DNA of 64,000 nt from assembly GCA_003215545.1 (NCBI GenBank), contig QCKF01000001.1, positions 1 to 64,000 on the forward strand. Direction: 5' to 3'. This DNA is from Prochlorococcus sp. AG-409-L14. Its GTDB lineage: Bacteria > Cyanobacteriota > Cyanobacteriia > PCC-6307 > Cyanobiaceae. How positions within the stretch are numbered: the stretch's first letter is position 1; every line of letters starts with the position of its first letter. The position numbers were made by a program, and so were the translations under genes. Shown here one piece after another: positions 20,644 through 31,216 of the stretch. The notes beneath the pieces are model-generated. The model worked only from the letters and a program-made list of their open reading frames with translations. It did no database searches and was not told where the DNA came from.

Positions 20644-22248
20644 ATGAAGACCTATCTTGAAGGAAAGAAACTAAATAAGGTTGAGCGAAGCAAGGCAGAA
20701 AAAGATGGACTATTAGTAGCAGCTCAAATAGAAGATTTTGCAAAAATTGGTTGGGAACAAATTGAAAAATCGGATTTAGAATTAAGGTTGAAATGGCTTG
20801 GCCTATTTTGGAGGCCAAAAACACCTGGCAAATTCATGCTGCGTTTGAGAATTCCAAATGGAATTCTCAATTCTCATCAACTAAAGGTAATTGCTTCTAT
20901 TGTTGCTAGATATGGAGAAAATGGTAGTTGCGATATTACGACACGTCAAAATCTTCAATTAAGAGGTATTCTGATTAGTGACTTTCCTGAAATACTTAGA
21001 AGACTAGAAGAAGCAAGTTTAAGAACGATTCAATCTGGATTTGATAATCCTAGAAATATCACAGGGAATCCATTAGCAGGAATAGATCCTGACGAAATAA
21101 TTGATACCAGGCCTTACACACTAGAACTTGAAGATTTTCTAACAAACAATGGTAAAGGGAATGAAGATTTCTCAAATCTACCTAGAAAGTGGAACACAGC
21201 CATTGCAGGATCAGAGGATAATTTTTTATTACATAATGACCTTATTTTTCACCCTATCAGGAGAGATGGTGAGCTTGGTTTTTCTGTCTGGGTTGGTGGG
21301 ATTCTTTCTTCTCAGCTGAATGATTATGCTATACCTCTAAATGTTTGGATTGAAAGTAATAGAATATGTGATTTAACAGGAACAATTCTATCTATATGGC
21401 GTGACAATGGAGAAAGAGATAGGCGTACAAAGGGTAGATTTAGATTTTACCTAAATGAAATAGGTATCGAGAATTTTAGAAAACTGATTACAAAAAAGTT
21501 AGGGCCACTTAAGACAGACCCAGGTTCAAGCTTCACAAAAAAACCTCGGTCTTTTTTTGGAATTAACCAGCAAAAACAGCGAGACCTTTTCTATGCAGGG
21601 TTACATGTACCTGTTGGGCGTCTAACTGCTGAAGATATTCAAGAACTAGCATCCTTATGTAGCAAATACAAAAACAGTGAAATTCGCCTAACTGAGGACC
21701 AAAATATAATCATAGTTAATATTCCTGCAAGCCAAATAGATGGGTTTAAGACTCAGAAAATTCTTGAAAAATTCTCACTCGCACCGACTCCAATTACGGC
21801 AGGAACTGTTTCTTGCACTGGTAATACATATTGTAGTTTCGCCTTAACTAATACGAAAGATCAAGCAATAAAAATTTCTAAAGAACTTGATTCCGAAATT
21901 AGCTTACCAGAAGAAGTAAAAGTCCATTGGACAGGTTGTCCAAATAGCTGTGGACAAGCCTATATGGGTGCAATAGGACTAACAGGGACAAAAACTAAAG
22001 GCAAAGACGGAAAGATGGTAGAAGCATATTCAATTAGTATTGGAGGCTCGCAAGGTCCAGAAATTAAAATTGGAAAGCTAAAACATAAAGCAATACCAAC
22101 TAATGAATTAAAAGATGTTCTAAAAGAGATTTTGATTGATCAATATTCAGCAAAGCCCAAACTAGAGTCCATATCACAAAAATTTGAATACTTTAGACAA
22201 TCTATTAGCAGAGTAATAAAAAAAAGTAAAAGCGGTCATTCTCCATAG
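20644..22248 (+). CDS. nirA: Ferredoxin-nitrite reductase
   Basis: TRQNLQLRGI, CTGNTYCSFALTNTK, HWTGCPNSCGQAYMGAIGL siroheme/4Fe-4S Cys motifs. Confidence 0.93.
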   Translation: MKTYLEGKKLNKVERSKAEKDGLLVAAQIEDFAKIGWEQIEKSDLELRLKWLGLFWRPKTPGKFMLRLRIPNGILNSHQLKVIASIVARYGENGSCDITTRQNLQLRGILISDFPEILRRLEEASLRTIQSGFDNPRNITGNPLAGIDPDEIIDTRPYTLELEDFLTNNGKGNEDFSNLPRKWNTAIAGSEDNFLLHNDLIFHPIRRDGELGFSVWVGGILSSQLNDYAIPLNVWIESNRICDLTGTILSIWRDNGERDRRTKGRFRFYLNEIGIENFRKLITKKLGPLKTDPGSSFTKKPRSFFGINQQKQRDLFYAGLHVPVGRLTAEDIQELASLCSKYKNSEIRLTEDQNIIIVNIPASQIDGFKTQKILEKFSLAPTPITAGTVSCTGNTYCSFALTNTKDQAIKISKELDSEISLPEEVKVHWTGCPNSCGQAYMGAIGLTGTKTKGKDGKMVEAYSISIGGSQGPEIKIGKLKHKAIPTNELKDVLKEILIDQYSAKPKLESISQKFEYFRQSISRVIKKSKSGHSP

Positions 22249-22284
22249 GCTGCTTTTACTTATTACTTATCTTTTTTATCAATT

Positions 22285-22434
22285 ATGCAATCCACCCTAA
22301 AATCTAAGATTAAAGAGATCTCTTCTCAAATCTTAAGCTGGCTAAATCACGCTGATGATGATCAACCACCCATCAACAGAGAGGGTGGCGGCCAGGATCC
22401 ATTCTCAAGACTAATGAACCGCATAAGTGGTTAG
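22285..22434 (+). CDS. Hypothetical 49 aa protein between nirA and the FNT transporter
   Basis: Manual translation: MQSTLKSKIKEISSQILSWLNHADDDQPPINREGGGQDPFSRLMNRISG*. Confidence 0.55.
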   Translation: MQSTLKSKIKEISSQILSWLNHADDDQPPINREGGGQDPFSRLMNRISG

Positions 22435-22475
22435 AAACCCTTTATTTCAATAACTTAAATCCAAAGATTAAGCAA

Positions 22476-23387
22476 ATGGACTCAAACGCATCACAAATGG
22501 ACTATGTCCTCCCTAATGAATTAGTGGATGGAATGATTGCTGCTGGAGGGAAGAAATCAAGAGTAAGTATCAAAAATCTATTAGTAAGAGGATTTTACTC
22601 TGGAGCAATTCTTGGTTTAGCAACTTGCCTTGCGATAACAGTAGGTATCCAATCTGGAATGCCTTTTCTGGGATCAGTAATTTTCCCATTTGGCTTTGCA
22701 AGTATTGTTCTTTTTGGAATGGAGCTAGTAACTGGAAACTTTGCTTTACTGCCTATGGCTACATGGGCAGGAAGATCTACTTGGAGAGCTACATTCAGAA
22801 ACTGGATGTGGGTATGGATTGGGAACTTCTTAGGGACTTTTCTTGTAGCAATTTTGCTTTCGTTTAGCTTAACAAGTGCAGGAACAATTGAACCTTTATC
22901 TGCCGCAGATGGTGGAGAAGGATGGTCAGTTGTTGCGTCTAAAATAATATCTCTTAATCAAGCAAATGTAGTTAATAAATATGAAGCTCTAGGAAGCACT
23001 GGTTTATTTCTTGCATTTATAAGAGGTGTCATTGCTAACTGGTTGGTTTGTCTCGGTGTAACAATGGCTCTTGTAAGTAAAAGTGTTCCAGGAAAACTAT
23101 TAGCTTGCTGGCTACCAATTACTGCATTCCAAACTATGGGTATGGAGCATATAGTTGTTAATATGTTCTTACATACAGCTGGCCCTTTACTTGGTTCTGG
23201 AGTTCCATTTGTAAAGGTTTTATTTTGGAATTTTCTACCAGTGACACTTGGCAATGTAGTTGGTGGAATGGTCTTTATTGGCATGCTCTTTTACAGCACG
23301 CACCGAACCAAGATGTCTAATGTTCGACCTTCTGTTCATGATGAAAAGCTTGAAAGAGAGCTAGCAGCAGAACTTGGTGCACGCTGA
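22476..23387 (+). CDS. focA: Formate/nitrite transporter family (nitrite transporter)
   Basis: FNT motifs: FGMELVTGNFALLP, NWLVCLGV, GMEHIVVNMF; adjacent to nirA. Confidence 0.9.
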   Translation: MDSNASQMDYVLPNELVDGMIAAGGKKSRVSIKNLLVRGFYSGAILGLATCLAITVGIQSGMPFLGSVIFPFGFASIVLFGMELVTGNFALLPMATWAGRSTWRATFRNWMWVWIGNFLGTFLVAILLSFSLTSAGTIEPLSAADGGEGWSVVASKIISLNQANVVNKYEALGSTGLFLAFIRGVIANWLVCLGVTMALVSKSVPGKLLACWLPITAFQTMGMEHIVVNMFLHTAGPLLGSGVPFVKVLFWNFLPVTLGNVVGGMVFIGMLFYSTHRTKMSNVRPSVHDEKLERELAAELGAR

Positions 23388-23399
23388 AATTAATTTTCA

Positions 23400-24140
23400 A
23401 TGAATACCAAGGAAGCTTCTATCTGGCAAATCTTTAATACCTCTGGCAAAAAAGATTTGAATCCCTTCTGGTTGGCTGAGGTTTATTCTCCAAGTCTTCC
23501 AACTGATCTTCGAAGAGCTATAGCTGAGAGAATCGGCTGTATGGGAGAGGGAAGTTGGAAAGTACTCAAATTACTTATAGAAAAAGAAGGTGTCCAATCT
23601 GAACTAATTTATGCAGCAGGTCTCTCACATCAGATTGAAGCAAAGCAATGGTTAATAGCACTTCTAAATCAAACAAATAATCTGGACATTGAAATACTCC
23701 AAGCTCTAGCTTGTTGGGGTGCTGAGATATCAAATAAACTTCTAAGAGAGATTTTAATAAGTAAATCACAACACATACGATTGGCTGGACTAGAATTGCT
23801 AAGATTCAAATCACACAAACTTACCGACAAAGTTTTTTTAGACCTTGTAAAAGAACCATTGAGGGACTTTCGTGAGCCAGTTGTGTTAAAAACAATTGAG
23901 CTTCTGAGAAGAAGAGACGGAGAAATAGTAACCTCACGTATTGCTCAACTAGTAAAAGAAGGTTCTCATTCAATAGCAAAAGCTGCACTTTTTGCCTTGG
24001 GAAGTATTGGCACTAGTCATAGCCAAAATGCGCTAATTACTCTTGAAAAAGAAGTAAATACAGGACCCATTAAAGATTTACTAATTAAGCAACTTCAAGT
24101 TCAATATAGATTCTTCCCACAGGAAAATACTTCCAATTAG
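23400..24140 (+). CDS. HEAT-repeat protein in the nitrite assimilation cluster
   Basis: Repeated alpha-helical units (LVKEGSHSIAKAALFALGSIGTSHSQNALITLEK). Confidence 0.7.
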   Translation: MNTKEASIWQIFNTSGKKDLNPFWLAEVYSPSLPTDLRRAIAERIGCMGEGSWKVLKLLIEKEGVQSELIYAAGLSHQIEAKQWLIALLNQTNNLDIEILQALACWGAEISNKLLREILISKSQHIRLAGLELLRFKSHKLTDKVFLDLVKEPLRDFREPVVLKTIELLRRRDGEIVTSRIAQLVKEGSHSIAKAALFALGSIGTSHSQNALITLEKEVNTGPIKDLLIKQLQVQYRFFPQENTSN

Positions 24141-24209
24141 GTATCAATATTAAAAAAATAGCTCAAGGTACAAAGTTCATACACAATTTAGCAGGGCAAG
24201 AAATTTAAA

Positions 24210-24494
24210 TCAATTATAAAAGAATTCTATTTCCTTATCTCTCAATCCTTCCCAGCCAGCTTCAACAAGCTTCTTATCAAGCGTTTCTTGCTCGAAATGC
24301 TTTGCGCCTGTGCGAACAATTCGATTACGCATTGACTTACGAACTCCAGATCTTTGCCTTAAAGATTCTTTATTCATAACTTCTTGATACAAAGCAAGCA
24401 TCTCATGTGGTATTTGGCTTCCATCAAGATCAAGTCCTGCCTGAATAGCACTATCAACTGCATTGGGACCTGAAAACTTCATCGGAAAGCTCAA
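24210..24494 (-). CDS. Conserved hypothetical protein
   Basis: 94 aa ORF with good coding character. Confidence 0.6.
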   Translation of the reverse strand: MSFPMKFSGPNAVDSAIQAGLDLDGSQIPHEMLALYQEVMNKESLRQRSGVRKSMRNRIVRTGAKHFEQETLDKKLVEAGWEGLRDKEIEFFYN

Positions 24495-24644
24495 AACAAT
24501 ATATCTTATATAAATGATTTCATAATAAAATGCAATCGAAGTAAAAAAAACTTAAATAAGAACTCAAAAGGAATTTTAATTGTAAAAAATACTCAATTTT
24601 AGTCTGGTTAATATTGCAGAAAGAATAAATGTATAAGTAAGTCT

Positions 24645-25712
24645 CTAATAAGTTATTTTTTCTACATTACTTAGAGTCTTGCCAAGTAATTCTCTCAATC
24701 TTAATAATTGCTTCTTGCTACCTAATGCAATTAAAAGTTGTCCAGGTGCAATCTCTACATCTCTTCCAGGATTTGCTATTAAATTCGCACCATCACGTAT
24801 CGCCAAAACCATTGCGCCACTTTGACGACCTAGCTCCAATCCAGACAAACTCCTGCTAGCTAAATCTTTGAACTTACTCAAATCACTTGTCAAAAGAAAT
24901 TCTTCAATCTCGCATTGCGACCCAGCAAGTAAATCAAGGAAGTCGACTGCAATTGGACGTAAAGCTGTAGCAGCCATAGTTCTACCTGCTGCAACGTAAG
25001 GGCTAACCACAACGCTTGCGCCTGCCAATTTGAGCTTATTAACAGCTTCTTCAGTTTCAGCTCTTGCGATCAATCGAGACTTAGGACTCAGCCCCCTTGC
25101 ACTTAGGACTACATAAAGATTGGCAGCATCATTAGGTAGGGTTACAACAAGACTTCTACATTGCTTAATACCAGCAACAAGTAATGTCTCGTCTAATGTC
25201 GCATCAGCAAGCAAAACATTAAAACCCTGTTCTATAGCTGCATTTTTACGAGCAGGATCCAACTCAACTATAAGGGTTTTAACAGTCTCAGATTGAAGTT
25301 GTTCAGCAATCTCTTTACCTATACGGCCAAATCCACAAATAATTACGTGATCTTGCATTCTTCTAAGCAAACGACGAAACCTTAGCTCACTCATCCTTCG
25401 AAAGTATCCAGATTCAATAAGGGCCAGGACTCTTTTAATTGTTAGTTGGACAACTACTAGTCCACCACCAATTATTAATGCAGTCACTATTCTTCCTGCA
25501 GCACTAAGTGGCTCAATTTCACCAAAGCCAATCGTGCTAATTGTAATTAATACCATCCAAAGACAATCTCCCCAGTCCCAACCTTCAGTAAGGCGATAAC
25601 CCAGTGCACCTAAAAAAAGCAATACAGCCAAAGAAGCAATGGGGCCAAACCATGGCTTAAGCAACTCTCGAACCCTTAGCCTCAACAAAATTAATACTCT
25701 CCTATTTTTCAA
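24645..25712 (-). CDS. Potassium channel with TrkA-N/TrkA-C domains
   Basis: ISTIGFGEIEPLSAAGR pore motif, VIICGFGRIGKEIAEQL Rossmann, LIALGSKKQL C-terminus. Confidence 0.88.
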   Translation of the reverse strand: MKNRRVLILLRLRVRELLKPWFGPIASLAVLLFLGALGYRLTEGWDWGDCLWMVLITISTIGFGEIEPLSAAGRIVTALIIGGGLVVVQLTIKRVLALIESGYFRRMSELRFRRLLRRMQDHVIICGFGRIGKEIAEQLQSETVKTLIVELDPARKNAAIEQGFNVLLADATLDETLLVAGIKQCRSLVVTLPNDAANLYVVLSARGLSPKSRLIARAETEEAVNKLKLAGASVVVSPYVAAGRTMAATALRPIAVDFLDLLAGSQCEIEEFLLTSDLSKFKDLASRSLSGLELGRQSGAMVLAIRDGANLIANPGRDVEIAPGQLLIALGSKKQLLRLRELLGKTLSNVEKITY

Positions 25713-25804
25713 AAAGGGTTAACTAGAGAAATCATCTTCAAATTTTATGGAAGCTTTTCTAATTTTATCAGCGAAGAAAATCAAAAGTAAATAGCCAAGT
25801 GATA

Positions 25805-25841
25805 AAATTTACTCTATAAATGATCTTTATAGAGTAAATTT
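25805..25841. repeat. Perfect 16-bp inverted repeat
   Basis: AAATTTACTCTATAAA-tgatc-TTTATAGAGTAAATTT. Confidence 0.8.
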
Positions 25842-26081
25842 ATATTCTAGTTTTATGTTTCTTCAATTACTTTAAGTGATTTAATTAATAATTTAAAGTA
25901 TCAAAATTTTCAGGTAATCTTAATAGTTTACTCAATGGTCTTAAATTAAAGCCTTTCAGTTTTTTTCTAAGAAGCTTTAAATCCAGCAATAGTTACTATT
26001 TTCTAATTCATCCGATGTCATGATCATAGACATGAAGACGATTAAGACTTTTACAGAAACAAAGATTAAATAATGATTACT

Positions 26082-26282
26082 TTATTTATCCAGTTTATTG
26101 GTTCCTAAAGATAGCCGACACCCTAGCTGGACTATGCCTTGATCAAACAAACGTCCGAGCTTGATTGCAGTCGCCTCTTCTATCCTGGAAAAGTCTGGCT
26201 GATGACTAGTCACCCAGTCCATCTCTTCGCTGGTAATCACACCAGTAGAAACCGACTCGAGAAAAAGAGCGCCCATTTTCAT
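26082..26282 (-). CDS. Hypothetical small protein, paralogue of 51758..51931
   Basis: MGALFLESVSTGVITSEEMDWVTSHQPDFSRIEEATAIKLGRLFDQGIVQLGCRL aligns with the second copy. Confidence 0.7.
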   Translation of the reverse strand: MKMGALFLESVSTGVITSEEMDWVTSHQPDFSRIEEATAIKLGRLFDQGIVQLGCRLSLGTNKLDK

Positions 26283-26346
26283 AAAGCCAATCCAATCTGT
26301 TAGTAGCCTTTTAGCTAAAAACCAAAGGCTGTAAAGACCGACTGAT

Positions 26347-26545
26347 CCCCATCACCCGGCCAAGCAGAAGTTTAACCAATGTCAAGAGCAATAGCTGTAG
26401 TCGTAACACTAGATATAGATTTGAGTTTACATATGTCTAACTTTAGACACTATTGCTAGTAGGGGTTGCTTTCCGCCGAGATTAGTCTTAAAAATAAATC
26501 CCCATCACCCAGGCCCGTTGCTTTTAGCAAGGGTCTCTTTTTTTG
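26347..26545 (+). ncRNA. Candidate structured ncRNA, copy 1 (ends in terminator-like hairpin plus T-run)
   Basis: CCCCATCACCCGGCCAAG ... CCCCATCACCCAGGCCCGTTGCTTTTAGCAAGGGTCTCTTTTTTT; same architecture as 45485..45680. Confidence 0.5.
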
Positions 26546-26848
26546 CATACCGAAAAGTAGTATATACAAGAACCTAGCCTTAAATAACTAAAGTATTGAG
26601 ACTAATAGACATAGTCGGCGAACTATAAATATTGCATCTATAGCATTTAGACGCTCTTAATATTCTAACAAATGAAATTGAAATAAATCAATGCAAATAC
26701 AAGGCTGGAAGAGAAATACAGGATTATACAAAAACAACTAGAATCCAAAGTAATTATTTTTCTGGGTAAGATTAATATAAATAGAAAATAGATATCTAGA
26801 GTCTAAGCATGGATGAGTAAGCTATGCTAATAGCTTTAGAAAAATCCT

Positions 26849-27844
26849 ATGGATAGCCTTAAGAAGGGACTTAATCCAAAAAAACGACTTTTCTTTAGGC
26901 ACATCGTGAAAACAGGAGGAATGTGGCTAAGAGAAAAGTTTAGAGATGATCTAAAAATAATTAGCGATCCCCATTTACCATTAAAGAACAATCCTTCTAA
27001 AGAGAGTTTAAATGAATTCATAAATCAAATAAATGAAGCTGATATAGTAATATTCCATGCAAATACTTTAGAAGTAAATTATTTCATTGAGTTGATAAAG
27101 TATGTTCCAGATTTATATAGTAACGCAATAAGGTTATCAATAATTAGGGACCCTATCAATCACTTGGAATCCAACTGGTCTTATGCTCTTCAAGAAAAAA
27201 AGGAATGGGTAATACCACACGTTCCTCACTTAAATATAAAAGGTAATTATCAGACCCCGGAACTCTTTGGTAGTTATCATACTGAACTAGAAAAAAATCG
27301 AATTTCAATCAATGAATACATTGAATTATATAGTGAGGTATATGAGAAAAAGATTGACTTAAATTTAGAGTACGGCTATGCCGATGGAATAAATATAGAG
27401 GAAGGTCAATTTTTTCATTGGGATTACCATAAAAGTTATAACATAATGATGAAAAAGGCTTTTTTCAATAACAATACTCAGGTTAAAGAAATTGTTTCTT
27501 GTTTTGGTAGTGATTTTCTAAATAAGCCAAGAGGTAGGTATGAAGATATCCTCTTTACTACAGAACTTATTTCGCAATCTTTCGCATTAGAAGTAATAGA
27601 AAATAAAAATTTCAAATACTTCACAAAGTACTACAAAGACAATATTAGTTACTCTGATCTTCAAAATAATGAAGCTGAAAGGCCTATAAATCCGACTAGT
27701 ACTAAGTTCAAGAATGAATCCAATTCAAACTTAAACGCCATTAACCGTTATAAATTTTTTATTATAAATCGACTGGATTATGCCTGTTGGGAAGCAGCAA
27801 CTGCAAATCGAATGAAATTTTTATCCTTGAGTAATAATACTTGA
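26849..27844 (+). CDS. Sulfotransferase-like protein
   Basis: FFRHIVKTGGMWLREKF, LSIIRDPINHLESNWSYAL, NRYKFFIINRLDYACWEAAT; paralogue of 12963..13946. Confidence 0.7.
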   Translation: MDSLKKGLNPKKRLFFRHIVKTGGMWLREKFRDDLKIISDPHLPLKNNPSKESLNEFINQINEADIVIFHANTLEVNYFIELIKYVPDLYSNAIRLSIIRDPINHLESNWSYALQEKKEWVIPHVPHLNIKGNYQTPELFGSYHTELEKNRISINEYIELYSEVYEKKIDLNLEYGYADGINIEEGQFFHWDYHKSYNIMMKKAFFNNNTQVKEIVSCFGSDFLNKPRGRYEDILFTTELISQSFALEVIENKNFKYFTKYYKDNISYSDLQNNEAERPINPTSTKFKNESNSNLNAINRYKFFIINRLDYACWEAATANRMKFLSLSNNT

Positions 27845-27901
27845 TTCAGAGAATTGGTATAAGCTAGGTAATCCTTTATTTAATCAAATTGTGAATAATG
27901 A

Positions 27902-28975
27902 TTATGATTCTAGAATCCATTTAAACCTATAATCTATACTTTCTTGCCATTTTTGAATAGAAAACATATCGTAACAAGGAATATACTTGATAGAAGGATC
28001 TTGATACCAATTTGTCATAGGATTTTGGAAGGATGGCATATATATGTGCTCACATTTACGGCTATAAAGGGCCATCATTTTGGAAAAGTAAGAGTTTGAG
28101 GTTATTACCTGTTTTGCCCAAAAAATAATTCCAAGGTCATAGTAAACATCTTCTGTTGATACAATAGTGGTTTCGATATCTTTGCTTATACAATATTTAT
28201 ATAAAACATCTTTTAATGGGTTAGTGGTACCATATTTTTGAAGATGGTCCGGTTCAGAAACAATAATAATCTTTTTTGGATTAAGTTCTAATATAGATTT
28301 TTTATAATAGCTTAAAGGAGGAAGGTGCAAAGCTCCTTCAAAGAGAGCATCTCCTCCTCGAATATGCAATACCACTGACTTTCTTATATCCAAATCATTG
28401 TATTGATCTTCTTTCGGTAACTTATTAAATGCATCTTCATTACATTTCTGAAGCAATTCCCTGTTAAATTTAACTTTCGAACCAATATCTTTAATATAGG
28501 CATCGATAGTCCCATTCAGCTCAATCGTAGGCAAGTCAGTCTTGAAACCCCCGGGTTGACATAACATAACTCTTTGGTAAGAAGACAGTCTAGATTTAAC
28601 AATTAAGACTAAATTTAGTTCCTCCTGAGCATGCAATAAAACAGAGAGCTGATTAAGAGTATCTCCTATACGTCCATCAGATAAATCTGCATAAAGGATA
28701 AATTCACGTGCAGGAAAACCTAACTCTTTCCAAGCCTCCATTGGTAGATACAGTCCTGACAAGGAAATAGCCCTCGCCAACATAATCATTCTTCTTTTTT
28801 CATTCTCTGCCGAATATGTCAAAGCTGCATTCATGCCTCTAAGATAATCGGGCAAATCATTATCATTTATTTCCAAACCTCTCAGTTTATTTAAAGCTTT
28901 TGTAGAACCAAAGTCATTGGCACATCTGCAAATAAACTCAACCGCAGTTTGTAAATCAAGATTACGCTCAGTCAT
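27902..28975 (-). CDS. Glycosyltransferase-like (possible fucosyltransferase fold)
   Basis: VVLHIRGGDALFEGALHLPPLSYYKKSILEL resembles the HxRxGD signature. Confidence 0.5.
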   Translation of the reverse strand: MTERNLDLQTAVEFICRCANDFGSTKALNKLRGLEINDNDLPDYLRGMNAALTYSAENEKRRMIMLARAISLSGLYLPMEAWKELGFPAREFILYADLSDGRIGDTLNQLSVLLHAQEELNLVLIVKSRLSSYQRVMLCQPGGFKTDLPTIELNGTIDAYIKDIGSKVKFNRELLQKCNEDAFNKLPKEDQYNDLDIRKSVVLHIRGGDALFEGALHLPPLSYYKKSILELNPKKIIIVSEPDHLQKYGTTNPLKDVLYKYCISKDIETTIVSTEDVYYDLGIIFWAKQVITSNSYFSKMMALYSRKCEHIYMPSFQNPMTNWYQDPSIKYIPCYDMFSIQKWQESIDYRFKWILES

Positions 28976-29008
28976 AAAGCATAATATTTCTACTAATTAA
29001 CTTGAAGT

Positions 29009-29989
29009 CTAATCTACTTTTCTTGAAAAGTAGCGCAAGATAGACCCTAGACCCAATGTATCTATTTTCTTCTGTAGTTCTTGCTGAGCGTCCCAAATCC
29101 TATCAGGCTCTACTGTTTTTGAGTTAATGGTGTTGCTTTGGCCTAAAAAGTTACATATGTCGTATATATCCATCCCAACAGTATCAACATGTACTGCCTG
29201 AAATCCAAAATCCTTCAAAAGATAGCCTAGTGACGCTTCATTAAAATATGACAAGTGAAATGGTTGCCATACCCATTGAGTTCTACTTGAATCAAGAATA
29301 TTTATAATGAAGCTATTCGAATTTGGAACATATATAGATAACAATCCACCAGGCTTTAGAAGATTTTTTATATTTTGAATAGTTTCTCTAGGGTTCGTGA
29401 GATGCTCTAAAACATCGTACATGCCAACTATATCAAATTTTACATCTGATTTCTTTGTGAACTCTTCAAGCGATTCATTGTATACCGAGAATAATCCCTG
29501 CTTATGACAAAAATCAACACATTTTTGGTTGAGCTCTAATCCAGTCACTTCAAATCCGTTATCTTTTGCAGCACTCAATGTAAATCCAGAGCCACAACCA
29601 ATTTCAAGAACATTTTGCGGAGTGTTCTTGCCAAAAAAATTAATCCAATCCGTAACACGTTGTCGACCAAATAATTCCTTTCGTTTATTGTGATTGTCAA
29701 TGACGTGGGACTGATAGAAATCGGAATATAAAGTATCGTTGTAAAAATCGGAGAGTAATTGATAACTAGGAATTTTTGTACACTGAATCAGGCCACATGA
29801 ATTGCAAGAGAACAATTTATCACCATTAAGATCCGACCAAGAAGATTCAAAAAGTTTACCATTGCAATTCCAACATTCACTTTTATCTATATAACTATTA
29901 GGGTTATTTCTAGCACTATATTTGTTCATTAGTTTTTTTTTATTAACTATCCAACCTTCAAATGAATCACCTCTGATTTCTTTGAACAT
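29009..29989 (-). CDS. Class I SAM methyltransferase with N-terminal zinc-ribbon-like motif
   Basis: CWNCNGKLFESS...CNSCGLIQC, then VLEIGCGSGFTLSAAKDNGFEVTGLELN. Confidence 0.85.
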   Translation of the reverse strand: MFKEIRGDSFEGWIVNKKKLMNKYSARNNPNSYIDKSECWNCNGKLFESSWSDLNGDKLFSCNSCGLIQCTKIPSYQLLSDFYNDTLYSDFYQSHVIDNHNKRKELFGRQRVTDWINFFGKNTPQNVLEIGCGSGFTLSAAKDNGFEVTGLELNQKCVDFCHKQGLFSVYNESLEEFTKKSDVKFDIVGMYDVLEHLTNPRETIQNIKNLLKPGGLLSIYVPNSNSFIINILDSSRTQWVWQPFHLSYFNEASLGYLLKDFGFQAVHVDTVGMDIYDICNFLGQSNTINSKTVEPDRIWDAQQELQKKIDTLGLGSILRYFSRKVD

Positions 29990-30236
29990 AGTAATCCAAC
30001 TAATCCCTTACATATTAGGCAATTTCTCGCTCCCTAGTTTAGGGTATTCAAAGATATGCACAATGCCGAAGCCAAGTTCATAAACTCTATAAATTCTTTT
30101 CAATAAGGCAATCAATATTTAAAAAAACTTTGACTTAGATCTCTGTCAAAGGCTTAGTAGCTACTTATTGAAATCTATCCTAAAAAGACAGTAATTTAAT
30201 GATTAGATAATAATAAGCTAATATTCCTAAAACTCA

Positions 30237-30755
30237 CTAGTTTATATATGGAAAATTCCCGTCATAGATTTCCGGGATGTAATCAGATTTAATATTAAAG
30301 AAGTTATACATTCTTTTGAAATATGATTTCCCTAACAAAACCATGCTTTCATAGCTCCAAATGAATGTATTAGGATTAAGAGTTAATTGATCAAAAAATA
30401 CACTCGCTTTTAATATATCCTCTTGAGCTTCAAGAAGATCATCCCCGAATCTTCTCATCTTACTCTTCAGTGAAATATTCTTATCTCTTGTAGTTAGGAT
30501 GAAATTAACTTTATCAAATGATGAATTGAACTTAGATATTTCATTCAAAAGATCTTGATGCCAAAATTTTGGCCTCATATAGGGAATAGATCGATGTAGA
30601 ACTAAGTTTTCACAAATGGAATTATTATTATATCCATAGCCTGAGTACTCACCAGGGAAAGAACATTTGCCAATTGCATAAGATAGTGTTTTAGCAACTA
30701 ATACACTGCCGGAAGACTCTGGACCGCATACAATCCAGCAATTTCTGAATTTCAA
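30237..30755 (-). CDS. P-loop, sulfotransferase-like short protein
   Basis: WIVCGPESSGSVLVAKTL N-terminal loop; LTTRDKNISLKSK. Confidence 0.45.
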   Translation of the reverse strand: MKFRNCWIVCGPESSGSVLVAKTLSYAIGKCSFPGEYSGYGYNNNSICENLVLHRSIPYMRPKFWHQDLLNEISKFNSSFDKVNFILTTRDKNISLKSKMRRFGDDLLEAQEDILKASVFFDQLTLNPNTFIWSYESMVLLGKSYFKRMYNFFNIKSDYIPEIYDGNFPYIN

Positions 30756-31216
30756 TGTCTTTAACCGAAAAAATACATATGCAAATTTTACTTCATCCTT
30801 TTAATTTCTATACTGTTAAATAAATTTATTATTCAAAACTCTAGAAAGGTGAGTAAAAGGTAGGATCTTTCTCATTAAAGGGGCCAATAATCTAACTCCT
30901 ACTATGCTATTAATTTGTCCAATAGCAAGACTAAAAAAGTCCTGAGAATGGAAATGATTAAATCTATAAGTTAAAACTAATGCCTTAACATCAAAGAAAT
31001 GTTTAAAGCGTTCCTTGACCTACAACGGAAAGCTTTTACAAAACTTGGCTGGGTAACCCAGAATGGCAACCACTTATGAAAAAGTTCCAACAAGATTAAT
31101 CTAGAGAATTGAGAGGGACGAAAGCATTTGCCTTTATAGCCTTCTAAAGGGTTAATAGCTTCCCTACATGAAGCAAAACTCCTAACAAGGATTGGAAAAA
31201 GGGAAATTTAATTTGC

